A stretch of DNA of 64,000 bases, from contig NZ_APVL01000014.1 in assembly GCF_000565285.1 (NCBI RefSeq), positions 62,001 through 126,000 on the forward strand, given 5' to 3'. The DNA is from Cytobacillus firmus DS1. GTDB lineage: Bacteria; Bacillota; Bacilli; Bacillales; Cytobacillaceae. Below are positions 40,614 through 50,462 of the stretch, piece by piece (positions within the stretch are counted from its first letter, which is position 1; every line of letters starts with the position of its first letter). The translations under genes were made by a program, and so were the position numbers. The notes below the pieces were generated by a model. That model saw only the letters and a list, made by a program, of their open reading frames with translations, was not told where the DNA came from and did not search any database.

Positions 40614-41711
40614 TTGAACCACCAGGAATATATGAAGTTAGCGATCAGTCTGGCAGCTGCAGCCAAAGGACAAACAAGTCCTAACCCGCAGGTGGGTGCG
40701 GTTGTTGTTAAAAATGGTGAAATTCTGGGGATGGGTGCTCATCTGAAGGCGGGAACTCCCCATGCAGAAGTCCATGCGATTGCTGCGGCTGGCGATGAGG
40801 TTAAAGGGGCTGATATTTATGTCACTCTTGAACCGTGCAGCCATTTTGGCAGGACTCCACCATGCGCAGACTTAATTATTAATTCAGGGATTAATAGGGT
40901 TTTTATTGCTTCTGCCGATCCAAATCCTCTGGTTTCAGGCAAAGGAATCGAAAGGATGCAGGATGCCGGTATTGACGTGGTGACCGGTCTGTTGAAAAAG
41001 GAAGCAGATGCCCTAAACGAACCATTTTTCCATTTTATAAAAACAAAGACACCATACGTAACCATAAAAGCAGCTTCATCGTTTGATGGGAAAACAGCTG
41101 CAAAAACCGGTGACAGCAAATGGATTACTTCTCCAGAATCCAGGCAGGATGTACACCGTCTACGGCATGAACATGACGCAATACTTACAGGTGTAAATAC
41201 GATCATTCACGATAATCCCCTTTTAACCGCCAGGCTGCCCCAAGGCGGAAAAAATCCCATTCGAATTGTTTTAGATACAAATCTCAGAATTCCGGCTGAC
41301 GCAAATGTCATCCGAGATCAGTCTGTTAAGACCATTATCTTTACCGGCTGCGAAATAGATTCGACAAAAGCAGAGGAAATAAGGAAGTATAATGCAGAAG
41401 TTTTTTCTTTTCCTGCTAATGAGGTGCCGATTAAAGAAGTACTAAAAAACTTAGGTGAAAGAAACATCATGACTTTATTTGTTGAAGGCGGATCAGAGGT
41501 TCATGCTTCATTAATAAAAAGCGGTTTCTTTCAGCAGATAATCCTTTATATGGCTCCTAAAATTATTGGAGGCAGTGAGGCGATTCCATTTATTGGCGGA
41601 GACGGTGCCGACTTTGTAAAAGATGCCCCTGTACTGGAATTCACAGAAATTGAAAGGATTGGCGGCGACCTTAGAATTACCGCAAAACCGCTGAGGGAGG
41701 CCAAGGAATAA
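40614..41711 (+). CDS. ribD: riboflavin biosynthesis deaminase/reductase RibD
   Basis: Two-domain enzyme, 365 residues. N-terminal zinc deaminase (HAEVHAI, PCSHFGRTPPC) opens the second and third steps; C-terminal NADPH-dependent reductase domain follows (about 150-360, with SSFDGKTAAKTGDSKWIT and VEGGSE). TTG start at 40614 with AAAGGAGG 11 nt upstream. First gene of ribDEBAH; it joins ribE through TAATG. Confidence 0.96.
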   Translation: MNHQEYMKLAISLAAAAKGQTSPNPQVGAVVVKNGEILGMGAHLKAGTPHAEVHAIAAAGDEVKGADIYVTLEPCSHFGRTPPCADLIINSGINRVFIASADPNPLVSGKGIERMQDAGIDVVTGLLKKEADALNEPFFHFIKTKTPYVTIKAASSFDGKTAAKTGDSKWITSPESRQDVHRLRHEHDAILTGVNTIIHDNPLLTARLPQGGKNPIRIVLDTNLRIPADANVIRDQSVKTIIFTGCEIDSTKAEEIRKYNAEVFSFPANEVPIKEVLKNLGERNIMTLFVEGGSEVHASLIKSGFFQQIILYMAPKIIGGSEAIPFIGGDGADFVKDAPVLEFTEIERIGGDLRITAKPLREAKE

Positions 41712-42367
41712 TGTTTACTGGGATTATTGAGGAATTGGGAACAGTAAAAAAAGTAGTTCAGCAAGGCAAGGCCATGAAACTGACGATTCAGGCATCCAAA
41801 GTTTTATCAGATGTTCAACTGGGAGACAGCATTTCTGTAAATGGTGTGTGCCTTACGGTTACAGAATATGCGAGAAATGAATTTTCAGCAGATGTCATGC
41901 CTGAAACATTTAAAAGCACTTCGCTTTCTGCCATTAAAGAGCGAACAAAAGTCAATCTGGAGAGGGCGATGTCGGCAAATGGCCGATTTGGCGGGCATTT
42001 TGTGACAGGGCATGTTGATGGAACAGGTCAAATCATAAAGAAAACAGCGAGTGAAAATGCCATTTATATACAGATATCTGTACCGAGTGCATTAAGCAAT
42101 TTGCTTATCATGAAAGGATCAATCGCTGTAGATGGGATTTCCCTGACAGTTTTTGGCAATGGAGACAATACTGTTACTGTCTCGATCATTCCGCACACAG
42201 CAAGTGAAACGGTACTCGGCTTCAAATCAGTTGGAGATATTGTTAATCTCGAATTCGATATGCTTGCCAAGTATCTCTATTCCTTCATGAACAGGCAGAA
42301 GCAGGAGACCACACCGAATAAAGAAGGAATATCAGAAGGATTCCTTAAGGAGAACGGCTTCTTATAA
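41711..42367 (+). CDS. ribE: riboflavin synthase alpha subunit
   Basis: 218 residues, two tandem lumazine-binding beta-barrels (MFTGIIEELGTV and the second copy starting near residue 98, FVTGHVDGTG). Catalyses dismutation of two lumazine molecules to riboflavin. Its ATG overlaps the ribD stop by one base. An extra C-terminal tail of about 15 residues is present. Confidence 0.96.
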   Translation: MFTGIIEELGTVKKVVQQGKAMKLTIQASKVLSDVQLGDSISVNGVCLTVTEYARNEFSADVMPETFKSTSLSAIKERTKVNLERAMSANGRFGGHFVTGHVDGTGQIIKKTASENAIYIQISVPSALSNLLIMKGSIAVDGISLTVFGNGDNTVTVSIIPHTASETVLGFKSVGDIVNLEFDMLAKYLYSFMNRQKQETTPNKEGISEGFLKENGFL

Positions 42368-42392
42368 TTAGCAAAAGGAGGGGCAATAAACC

Positions 42393-43586
42393 ATGTTCAG
42401 TGAAATAAATGAGGCATTGGAAGATTTAAAAGCAGGAAAAGTCATCATTGTCTGTGATGATGAAGACAGGGAAAATGAAGGGGATTTCCTGGCAATAGCG
42501 GAATATGCGAAACCGGACACGATCAACTTTATGGCTAAAGAAGGCAGAGGCCTGATTTGTACACCTATCACTGAGGAGCTGGCTGAAAAGCTGGAACTGA
42601 ATCCAATGGCAGAAGTGAACACTGACAGTCATGGAACAGCTTTCACAATCAGTATTGACCATGTGAAAACCACTACAGGCATCAGCGCATTTGAGCGTGC
42701 ATTCACGATAAAAGAAATGCTTGAAGAAGACGCTAAACCTGCAGACTTTTCCCGTCCGGGACATGTTTTTCCGCTAGTGGCCAAAAAAGGAGGAGTCCTA
42801 AGGCGTGCAGGCCATACAGAGGCTGCGGTCGATCTGGCACGTCTTGCAGGTGCTGAACCCGCCGGAATTATCTGTGAAATTATGAAAGACGATGGAACAA
42901 TGGCTCGAGTGGATGACCTGGAAAAAGTGGCTGAAAAGTTTAACTTAAAAATGATTACTATTCAGCAATTGATAGAGTATCGCTTAAAACATGACTCCAT
43001 TGTAAAAAGGGAAGTGGAGATACAGCTTCCAACAGAATTTGGAGATTTTAGAGCGGTAGGCTACACAAACACTGTCGATGGAAAAGACCATGTTGCTCTT
43101 GTAAAGGGAGAAATCGATGAAAACGAACCCGTATTGCTTCGTGTTCATTCGGAGTGTCTGACCGGGGATGTATTCGGGTCTAACCGCTGCGACTGCGGGC
43201 CGCAGCTTGAAGCAGCATTATCGCAGATTGAAGAGGAAGGCCGGGGAATTCTTTTATACATGAGACAGGAAGGGCGCGGCATCGGCCTGATCAATAAATT
43301 AAAAGCCTATAAGCTCCAGGAAGAGGGCTACGATACTGTTGAAGCAAATCATAAGCTCGGATTTAAGGACGATCTCCGCGACTATGGGGTAGGTGCACAA
43401 ATCCTTAGGGATCTTGGGGTGAAGAAAATGCGCCTTCTAACCAATAATCCCCGCAAAATTGCTGGACTGGGCGGCTACGGGCTGGAGGTATCCGAACGGG
43501 TTCCTCTTCAACTGCCTGCCAAATCTGAAAATGAGAATTACTTAAAAACAAAGAAAACGAAACTTGGACACTTATTACAATTTTAA
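42393..43586 (+). CDS. ribBA: bifunctional 3,4-dihydroxybutanone-4-phosphate synthase / GTP cyclohydrolase II
   Basis: 397 residues. N-terminal DHBP synthase (about 1-200: [35 protein letters not shown]) and C-terminal GTP cyclohydrolase II (about 205-397: [20 protein letters not shown] zinc cysteines, RQEGRGIGL). It supplies both branches of riboflavin precursors. In B. subtilis it is called ribA. AAAGGAGG precedes the ATG. Confidence 0.96.
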   Translation: MFSEINEALEDLKAGKVIIVCDDEDRENEGDFLAIAEYAKPDTINFMAKEGRGLICTPITEELAEKLELNPMAEVNTDSHGTAFTISIDHVKTTTGISAFERAFTIKEMLEEDAKPADFSRPGHVFPLVAKKGGVLRRAGHTEAAVDLARLAGAEPAGIICEIMKDDGTMARVDDLEKVAEKFNLKMITIQQLIEYRLKHDSIVKREVEIQLPTEFGDFRAVGYTNTVDGKDHVALVKGEIDENEPVLLRVHSECLTGDVFGSNRCDCGPQLEAALSQIEEEGRGILLYMRQEGRGIGLINKLKAYKLQEEGYDTVEANHKLGFKDDLRDYGVGAQILRDLGVKKMRLLTNNPRKIAGLGGYGLEVSERVPLQLPAKSENENYLKTKKTKLGHLLQF

Positions 43587-43600
43587 GGGAGCGATTTGAG

Positions 43601-44077
43601 ATGAAAAAGGTAATCGAAGGACATTTAGTAGGAACAGGATTAAAAATGGCAATTGTCGTGTCGCGTTTTAATGAATTCATTACGGGCAAGCTTTTAAGCG
43701 GAGCGGAAGATGCACTTAAGCGCCATGGAGTGAGTGAAGAAGACGTGACAGTAGTTTGGGTTCCTGGAGCATTTGAAATCCCGCTTGCAGCTAAAAAGCT
43801 ATCCCAATCCGGAAAATTTGATGCAGTTATTACACTTGGCACAGTAATCCGCGGAGCAACTCCGCATTTTGATTATGTCAGCGGCGAAGTGGCAAAAGGG
43901 GTCTCATCAACAGCATTGCAAAGCGGGGTCCCTGTTATCTTCGGTGTTCTTACAACTGACACGATTGAACAGGCAATTGAGCGTGCAGGCACCAAAGCCG
44001 GAAATAAAGGATGGGAAGCGGCTGTTGGAGCTATTGAAATGGGCAATCTGTATAGACAATTATCCGACGCTGAATAA
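43601..44077 (+). CDS. ribH: 6,7-dimethyl-8-ribityllumazine synthase
   Basis: 158 residues; [31 protein letters not shown] and GVLTTDT motifs. It forms the lumazine from the ribBA products and assembles into an icosahedral shell around riboflavin synthase. Last gene of the operon. AAGGGAGCG precedes the ATG. Confidence 0.96.
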   Translation: MKKVIEGHLVGTGLKMAIVVSRFNEFITGKLLSGAEDALKRHGVSEEDVTVVWVPGAFEIPLAAKKLSQSGKFDAVITLGTVIRGATPHFDYVSGEVAKGVSSTALQSGVPVIFGVLTTDTIEQAIERAGTKAGNKGWEAAVGAIEMGNLYRQLSDAE

Positions 44078-44158
44078 TGTCCCGGATTTTTTGCGGGAAT
44101 GAAAAATAAGCGTATTCTTCCAGGTGCAGTTGTTTGGCCCTGTTGCTATATCTATCAA

Positions 44159-44188
44159 AAAACGGCGGAGAAATTTCCGCCGTTTTTT
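44159..44188 (+). terminator. terminator of the rib operon
   Basis: AAAACGGCGGA and TCCGCCGTTTT arms with a short loop and a T run. Confidence 0.9.
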
Positions 44189-44222
44189 TTAGAAATATAT
44201 GAGCAGACGTCTGACCTTTCTA

Positions 44223-44251
44223 TTGGCAGAATGAATTTTTTTTGATAAACT
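44223..44251 (+). promoter_or_regulatory. promoter of the purine permease gene
   Basis: TTGGCA, 17 nt, TAAACT. The transcript would begin near 44258 and carry a leader of about 100 nt. Confidence 0.55.
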
Positions 44252-44257
44252 ATTGCT

Positions 44258-44340
44258 TGTGGCTCACCCGTGCTTTTTAACTTTTCCCTCTTAACTGAGG
44301 GTGAAATATGCGGGGAGAGCGGGTAGGGAGAGGGCTAATT
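44258..44340 (+). ncRNA. structured leader of the purine permease, not a canonical purine riboswitch
   Basis: ACCCG (44266-44270) pairs with CGGGT (44320-44324), enclosing CCCTC-TTAACT-GAGGG (44286-44301). A purine-rich tail GGGAGAGGGC follows. The xpt-type purine aptamer's conserved blocks (TATA, ...GGNNNNC..., CTACC) are not visible. No terminator separates it from the gene, so any control would be at translation. Confidence 0.45.
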
Positions 44341-44359
44341 GAATAGATAGGTAGTATAT

Positions 44360-45658
44360 ATGAATAAGTGGTTTAACCAGCTTTTTCAGCTTGATTCAAA
44401 TGGAACAACTGTAAAAAGGGAGGTTATGGCTGGGGCAATCGGCTTTTTTACGATTGTTTATATTATCGCAGTTAACTCTCTAATTCTCTCAGAAGCAGGA
44501 ATACCTTTGGAAGCAGCTATTTTTGCAACCATTATAACGTCTGTGGTTGGCTGTTTGATTATGGGGTTTTGGGCAAATGTACCCATCCTTCTTGTGCCTG
44601 GAATGGGAATTAATGCTTTATTCTCCTATACTATGGTCCAGTCCATGGGCTTATCCTGGCAGGAAGCATTGGCTGTTGTTTTTATATCTGGTCTGATCTT
44701 TGTATTCGTGGCTTTTTCGCGATTCGCAAAGACATTGAGCGAATCGATTCCTCATTCACTTAAAGAAGCAATAACAGTGGGGCTCGGACTTTTCTTGATG
44801 CTGATCGGACTTGAAAAAGGCGGAATCGTTGAAAAAGGGACAAACTCCATTATTGCTATGGGTGAACTTGGAGACCCGCAAGTGCTTGCGACCATCTTAA
44901 CGTTCCTGCTTGCCATCATTTTATTTATGCGCAATGTGCCAGGCAATTTTTTAATTACTGTTGTGGCAGGAACACTGATTGCATGGGCTTTTGGGCTGAT
45001 AGATATGCAGAAGACTGATGAAAAGCCGTTCGCACTCTCTGATTATATGGAAGTATTTGGAGCGATGTCATTTGATAACCTGATTTCCGTCACTTTTTGG
45101 ATTGCCATTTTTTCATTAACAATGGTTCTGGTATTTGAAAATATCGGATTAGTTCACGGTCATGTTGGATTTATAAATAAGCCGGAACAGTTTAAGCGTG
45201 CTTTTCAGGCAACTTCAGTTTCTGCATTATTGTCAGGTATTTTTGGGACAAGCCCGACTGTAGCAACGGTTGAAAGTGCAGCGAGTATGGCTGCCGGCGG
45301 ACGTACAGGATTGACAGCAGTTACAACTGGATTGCTGTTTATGCTATCAGCATTCTTTATTCCTGTTATAAAATTGATTCCCAACAGTGCAATTGCACCT
45401 ATTCTTATCATTATTGGCGGACTGATGCTTCAAAACATCCGCAACCTTGACTTAAAGGATATGAGTGAAAGCTTTCCGGCTATCTTTATCATTGCTATGA
45501 TCCCGTTCACGTATAGTATTGCGGACGGCATTGCCATTGGATTTATTCTTTATCCAATCTTAAAAATCTCGATTGGCAAAGCAAGGGAAGTTTCATTTGC
45601 TTTATATGTTATAGCTGCTTTGTTTTTATTCAACTTTGTCTTCCATGTGATTAGTTAA
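44360..45658 (+). CDS. NCS2/AzgA-type guanine-hypoxanthine permease, PbuO-like
   Basis: 432 residues, about 12-14 membrane helices. The AzgA subfamily motifs are clear: REVMAGAIGFFTIVYIIAVN, PGMGINALFSYT, VFENIGLVHGHVG and GTSPTVATVESAAS. These carriers bring in hypoxanthine, guanine or adenine with H+. It stands next to the riboflavin operon, whose pathway uses GTP; the link may be coincidental. Confidence 0.92.
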   Translation: MNKWFNQLFQLDSNGTTVKREVMAGAIGFFTIVYIIAVNSLILSEAGIPLEAAIFATIITSVVGCLIMGFWANVPILLVPGMGINALFSYTMVQSMGLSWQEALAVVFISGLIFVFVAFSRFAKTLSESIPHSLKEAITVGLGLFLMLIGLEKGGIVEKGTNSIIAMGELGDPQVLATILTFLLAIILFMRNVPGNFLITVVAGTLIAWAFGLIDMQKTDEKPFALSDYMEVFGAMSFDNLISVTFWIAIFSLTMVLVFENIGLVHGHVGFINKPEQFKRAFQATSVSALLSGIFGTSPTVATVESAASMAAGGRTGLTAVTTGLLFMLSAFFIPVIKLIPNSAIAPILIIIGGLMLQNIRNLDLKDMSESFPAIFIIAMIPFTYSIADGIAIGFILYPILKISIGKAREVSFALYVIAALFLFNFVFHVIS

Positions 45659-45666
45659 TATAGTTA

Positions 45667-45698
45667 ATGGGATGTCCTTATATTGGGGCATCCTTTTT
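45667..45698 (+). terminator. terminator of the permease gene
   Basis: GGATG(T)CC and GG(G)GCATCC arms, then TTTTT. Confidence 0.8.
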
Positions 45699-45727
45699 CT
45701 ATTTTTGGGAAATGCAGTTATTCGCAA

Positions 45728-45965
45728 GGTTTGTTGCTTTATATATATTTGCTGAGTTGATTGGAGCGGAAGGTGCGAGATCCTCGAAAATGCTATCGCA
45801 TTTTCTTCGTGCGGTGTTTACTCAAGGAAGCATATTCGAAGTCCAGCGGGAGTAGCGGGACAGGTGAGACCCCGCAGACGCGGAGCGTCGAGGAGGCTCA
45901 CCGCCCGCCCCGCGGAAAGTGAGCAGCCTGGAGCGGAAATCAACGGAAAACATTAATAGCTGAAA
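45728..45965 (+). repeat. modular interspersed repeat, copy C (outer arms + modules 1 and 2)
   Basis: The longest copy. Outer arm GTTGATTGGAGCGGAAGG, then module 1 (hairpin CGAAAATGC/GCATTTTC as in copy A), then module 2 (AGCGGGAGTAGCGGGACAGG ... GGTGAG/CTCACC hairpin as in copy B), then the end arm GGAGCGGAAATCAACGGA. It fills the gap between the permease terminator and yuxH. The gap holds no gene. Confidence 0.88.
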
Positions 45966-46109
45966 AAAATTAAAAAATGAGCCTGCAAAAGAAGGAAAAT
46001 TTTAAATAAAAATATAAAAATTTCTATTTATTCAACAAGTTTCGACACGCGTAATATCTAATCTGGGTTAAAATAGGTCTATAGTAATAGGTGTTTTCGG
46101 AGGTAGGCA

Positions 46110-47354
46110 ATGGAAGTGTTTGTAGCAAGACAGCCGATATTTAACTCAAAGGAAGAAGTGTTCGCTTATGAACTTCTGTATAGAAATAATCAGGTGAATG
46201 CCTTCCCCGATATAGATGAAGATCAGGCTACAGCTGAGGTTATCATTAATAGTTTTTTAAATATTGGAATCGATCAGCTATCTGAAGGGAAGCCATGTTT
46301 TATAAATTTTACGGAAAAATTGCTTAAGCTAAGGGTGCCTGCCTATTTTAGGCCAAGGGAAATTGTGGTCGAAATCCTTGAAACGGTAGAGCCGAGCGCG
46401 GAACTTGTCAGAATATGCAGGGATTTAAAGGGGCTTGGCTATCAGATTGCACTCGATGATTATGTATTCAATGAAACCAATCCCTTTGCAAGGCAATTGC
46501 TGAATTATGCAGACATCATTAAGGTGGATTTTCTTAACACCCCAAAAGAGATCCGGGAAAAAATAGAAATGCTTGTAAACCAGCTCAGAATAAAAACAGT
46601 TGCTGAAAAGGTTGAGACAAGAGAGGAATACGAGGAAGCGAAAAGGAAGGGATATGATTATTTCCAGGGTTATTTTTTTGCAAAGCCTGTTATTATGTCT
46701 ACACATGATATACCGGCATATTTTCAATCTTATTATGAGATGATCCAAAACCTGTCAAAAGAGGAGCCCAGTCTTGACCGCATAACCGAATTAATAGAAC
46801 GTGACATATCACTGTCTTATAAATTGCTTAAACTAATAAACTCACCGGCTTACCGTCCTAAGCAAAAGATAAATTCAATCCGGCAGGCAATAGTTCTGCT
46901 TGGACTGATAGAACTTGAAAAGTGGATATATGTATTGGCAGTAAGGCAAAATATCATGGAAAATTCCCAAATGGCTGAAGAGACCATCAGGTTATCTATG
47001 ACTCGTGCAAAAATGTGTGAGGAAATTGGCAGACTCAGAACCGGAAAAAGTGTTTCATCAAGCTATTTTATGACAGGAATGTTTTCATTAATGGATTCAT
47101 TGCTTAATATCCCGATGAACCAAATTCTTAATGAGCTTCCCCTGCAGGATAATATTTGTGAAGCCCTCCGCGGAGAAAATAATAATCTTAAAGAGATACT
47201 CGATCTTGCTGTTGCAGTAGAGAAAGCACAATGGAGCAGAATCAGTGAAATGTGCGAGACGCTGAAAGTTGATGAAAAAACCATTTTTAAGATCTATTCT
47301 GAAGCATTATACTGGTCCAGTCAGCTGTTGAACCCTGAAAAAATTACAAATTGA
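46110..47354 (+). CDS. yuxH: EAL-HDOD domain protein, YuxH-like
   Basis: 414 residues. N-terminal EAL-type fold (about 1-200) in which the catalytic ExL motif reads YELLYRN and several metal residues are changed, so c-di-GMP hydrolysis is doubtful. A C-terminal HDOD domain follows (about 205-400; LERDISLSYKLLKLINSPAY). The arrangement matches B. subtilis YuxH, a degenerate EAL-HDOD signalling protein. GGAGGTAG precedes the ATG. Confidence 0.9.
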   Translation: MEVFVARQPIFNSKEEVFAYELLYRNNQVNAFPDIDEDQATAEVIINSFLNIGIDQLSEGKPCFINFTEKLLKLRVPAYFRPREIVVEILETVEPSAELVRICRDLKGLGYQIALDDYVFNETNPFARQLLNYADIIKVDFLNTPKEIREKIEMLVNQLRIKTVAEKVETREEYEEAKRKGYDYFQGYFFAKPVIMSTHDIPAYFQSYYEMIQNLSKEEPSLDRITELIERDISLSYKLLKLINSPAYRPKQKINSIRQAIVLLGLIELEKWIYVLAVRQNIMENSQMAEETIRLSMTRAKMCEEIGRLRTGKSVSSSYFMTGMFSLMDSLLNIPMNQILNELPLQDNICEALRGENNNLKEILDLAVAVEKAQWSRISEMCETLKVDEKTIFKIYSEALYWSSQLLNPEKITN

Positions 47355-47477
47355 AGCCGCAAGGATTATAGAATTATATTCTTGGTCTATATAATATATA
47401 AAACATTATTGAATAATAGAAGCTTTTATGGCACTCTTATCTATAAGTTGAATTACTATTGGTCTGGAGGTATTACA

Positions 47478-48461
47478 TTGAATATTGAACTATTGAAATG
47501 TCATGGATCAGGAAATGATTTCTTTATTATAGATGAGATTTCCAATACGTATCATTTTACAGAAGAGAATCGTGCGGAGCTTGCCAGAGCCATATGCGAC
47601 CGCAGCACTGAACTGGGCTCAGATGGAATTCTTTTCGTATTAAAAAGCGATAAAGCAGATGCCAGAATGCGCGTTTTTAATCCGGATGGATCTGAAGCCT
47701 CAATGTGCGGAAATGGATTAAGATGCGTTGCCCGTTATGTTTGCGAACTACTTGGGCTGAAAGAAGCCATCATTGAAACCATGAAAGCGGATTTGCAGGT
47801 GAAAAAGCAAGAAGACATATTTGAGGACATTCCGACTTATCTTGTTGAAATCTCACCTGTTTCATTCGATTTGAAGGATCTTCCTTTAGTTCTCGATAAA
47901 GATACTGTTATTAATGAAAAAGTGAGCGGCATATCAGATGATTTAGCTTTTACAGCCTTAGCAGTCCCTAATCCCCATTTTGTCTCGATTGTGGAGAAAG
48001 AGCAAATAGCTTCAGACCTGCAAAAAAAGATCAGTGAATATCTGAACGGGCCGAATGAATTCTTTCCAGATGGAGTAAATGTCAGCTTTGTAAAGCCGCT
48101 AAAAAAAGGGCAGATTTATGTAAGAACATTTGAACGGGGAGTAGGATTTACCAATGCCTGCGGTACTGCCATGTCCGCTTCCACACTTGTCACTTGCATG
48201 AATGGGCTGAATAAAATCGAAGAGCCTGTTGAGGTATATAATAATGGCGGAAAGGTGAGCTGTGTAGTCCATGAAGAGGATGGCAGACAGTCCATTGACT
48301 TAATTGGAAATGCCAGCTATGTATACCGCTGTGAAGCAGAGATCAACATGGAGAACCCTGCAGAGTTTTCCCTTTCCCCAAAAGAGGAATATACTGGAGA
48401 AATTAAGCAGTATGCTAAACTTCAGGAATATGCTCAGGCAGTACTTAAAGAGTGGTTGTAG
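47478..48461 (+). CDS. dapF: diaminopimelate epimerase
   Basis: Converts LL- to meso-diaminopimelate for peptidoglycan and lysine. 327 residues, longer than the roughly 285 of B. subtilis, with extra segments around 95-115 and a C-terminal tail. The two catalytic cysteines are Cys77 (SMCGNGLR) and Cys228 (NACGTA). TTG start at 47478 with GGAGG 7 nt upstream; the frame before it lacks a ribosome binding site. Confidence 0.93.
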   Translation: MNIELLKCHGSGNDFFIIDEISNTYHFTEENRAELARAICDRSTELGSDGILFVLKSDKADARMRVFNPDGSEASMCGNGLRCVARYVCELLGLKEAIIETMKADLQVKKQEDIFEDIPTYLVEISPVSFDLKDLPLVLDKDTVINEKVSGISDDLAFTALAVPNPHFVSIVEKEQIASDLQKKISEYLNGPNEFFPDGVNVSFVKPLKKGQIYVRTFERGVGFTNACGTAMSASTLVTCMNGLNKIEEPVEVYNNGGKVSCVVHEEDGRQSIDLIGNASYVYRCEAEINMENPAEFSLSPKEEYTGEIKQYAKLQEYAQAVLKEWL

Positions 48462-48490
48462 GATAAGGCACCGGAGCCTTATCCTTTTTT
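48460..48490. terminator. bidirectional terminator between dapF and ligD
   Basis: AGGATAAGGC, 6-nt loop, GCCTTATCCT with a T run. Both stop codons (dapF 48459-48461, ligD 48479-48481) lie in the hairpin. Confidence 0.93.
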
Positions 48491-50317
48491 ATTATGCTCC
48501 TTTAAAAACTCCAGAACAGGTGAAAACGGCTGAATTTCCTTTGTTTGAAAATAAGTGTTAAAAGGATCGCCATCGCTGTTTATTCTTTTTATCATATTGG
48601 TTATTTGAAACCTTTCCATAAACAGTTTTTCGTTAACTTCCTCCCAAAACAGCGGAGCCGCAACCGTCGCTGATTTATTTCCTCTGGGTGAATAGGGGGC
48701 TATAATCGTCTTGCCTTCTGCATGCTGGATATAATCTACATATAGCCGCCCGCCACGGTTTTTTTTTAATCTTTCAATTGTAAAAGAATCCGGGTCTTTG
48801 TTGAGGAGATACTGAGCAATGAACTCAGTGAACAGCCGTGTATCATCAAAGGTATAAGTATTTTCCGGCAAAGGAATATAAATTTGCAGTCCTTTATTTC
48901 CTGATGTTTTTACGAAGCTTATTAATTTCAGCTGATCAAGCACCTCTTTAATATAAACAGCAGCTTTAATGGCCAGAGCAAAAGCATCCCGGGAAGGCGG
49001 GTCCAAATCAAAAACGATTTCACTTGGTCCGGAGCTTGCAATCGTTTTGAACGGTATATGATATTCAAAAGCAAGCTGATTGCCTAGCCACAATAATGTC
49101 TTTAAATTATTGCAGACAATGTAATCAATACCATCCGACATCTCGGTTTCGATAAAATCCGGTGCGTATTCCGGGCAATTTTTCTGGTAGAAGGGCTCCG
49201 CAAATATCCCATGCGGGTAGCGGATAACTGTTAAAAGCCTGTTTTTTAAAAACGGCAGCATATAGGGTGAGATTTCTCTTAGAAAATGAATGTAATCAAT
49301 CTTTTGGATAGCCGGTGTTTCCCATAATGGCTTTTCCGGATGGGTGATTACTATCTCGGGAGGCAGGTTTTTCTGCTGCTGTATAAATTGATCATATGTA
49401 CAGTCATCAGGCTTTAAATCGAAACGAAACTGGTGAAAGTGCGGCTCCCGCATTTGCTCCTCATAGATCTCGAGGTATTTAACATCCACACAAATTGCCG
49501 GTTCTACATATATGAATTGGCTGTTTTCATCTGCTTTATTTTCTTTGATTATTTGAAATAAGGCTTGTTTTTCATCCGGCTTCAAGCCAAAAAGAAACTG
49601 TCCGATTGCTATGACAGCATCCCCCTGATATACACCGGCATAAAAGTATCCATTTGATTTTTCATAAGCAGTTATAAAGCAGGAAACATATTTCCAGTTC
49701 TTGAATTTCAGCCATAAAGAGGATCTCTTTCCTTCTTCCCATTTATTCTTCATCTGCTTTGCCACTATTCCTTCTCCGTCATGAAGAACGATTTTTTCCC
49801 AAAGTTCATTGAAGCTGCGGTATGGAGGGATTAATTGAACCAATCTCGGATCCTTCTCATCAGGTTTTAAGGGCATATTAAAGTCTTTAAACAATGCTTC
49901 CAGTTCTGTTTTTCTGCTAAGGTACTCTTTATCGGTCGTTTTCTTGCCTTTTACCATCAAAATATCAAAAATCAGAAGACGGCATGGCGCAGCTTTTGAT
50001 TTCTCTTTAATTTTCTTTTCAGACCTCATCCTGCCCCTGACCTGGATGGACCCAAAATGGGCTTTATAAGGATTCTCCAGAAAGACTAATTCTCCATCCA
50101 GTGTAAGTGGAAGATATGGTGCGAATTTATTTTTGTTTTTTTCCAAAAAGTCCTTAACTTCAGGGAAAATATGTAATAATGGCTTATTATTCCTGCTGGT
50201 CAGTCTGGGTTCCCTGTCCCAATGCAGGATCGCTCTAAAACCATCATATTTTGCTTCAAATAGCCATTCCTTCTCTTTCGGGACATCGAAAGTTAAAGTA
50301 GGAAGCATAGGTCTCAT
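48479..50317 (-). CDS. ligD: ATP-dependent DNA ligase LigD (ligase + polymerase domains)
   Basis: 612 residues. N-terminal ATP-dependent ligase domain with the adenylated Lys23 in EAKYDG, LDGELV and WLKFKNW; C-terminal AEP/PolDom polymerase domain from about 330 (DYIHFLREI, EIVFDLDPP with metal aspartates, SGNKGLQIYIPL). The 3'-phosphoesterase domain of some LigDs is absent, as in B. subtilis YkoU. Works with Ku, encoded divergently, in non-homologous end joining, expected to matter for spores. Confidence 0.95.
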   Translation of the reverse strand: MRPMLPTLTFDVPKEKEWLFEAKYDGFRAILHWDREPRLTSRNNKPLLHIFPEVKDFLEKNKNKFAPYLPLTLDGELVFLENPYKAHFGSIQVRGRMRSEKKIKEKSKAAPCRLLIFDILMVKGKKTTDKEYLSRKTELEALFKDFNMPLKPDEKDPRLVQLIPPYRSFNELWEKIVLHDGEGIVAKQMKNKWEEGKRSSLWLKFKNWKYVSCFITAYEKSNGYFYAGVYQGDAVIAIGQFLFGLKPDEKQALFQIIKENKADENSQFIYVEPAICVDVKYLEIYEEQMREPHFHQFRFDLKPDDCTYDQFIQQQKNLPPEIVITHPEKPLWETPAIQKIDYIHFLREISPYMLPFLKNRLLTVIRYPHGIFAEPFYQKNCPEYAPDFIETEMSDGIDYIVCNNLKTLLWLGNQLAFEYHIPFKTIASSGPSEIVFDLDPPSRDAFALAIKAAVYIKEVLDQLKLISFVKTSGNKGLQIYIPLPENTYTFDDTRLFTEFIAQYLLNKDPDSFTIERLKKNRGGRLYVDYIQHAEGKTIIAPYSPRGNKSATVAAPLFWEEVNEKLFMERFQITNMIKRINSDGDPFNTYFQTKEIQPFSPVLEFLKEHNKKG

Positions 50318-50462
50318 TCAATTTGGCCTCCTTTACAATTCTCATTATAGTTTTGGCATTTGCCGCTAAAACTACTCAGTTTTTCCAATTCTTTTTGCGT
50401 ATCTCCGATTTTATTAATACACAAATTATGATTACTACATCAAAATGAATGGGAGTCTGACT

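Noticed and set aside
45667..45855. 62-codon open frame after the purine permease
   Set aside because: Covers the permease terminator and the start of repeat copy C; no ribosome binding site.
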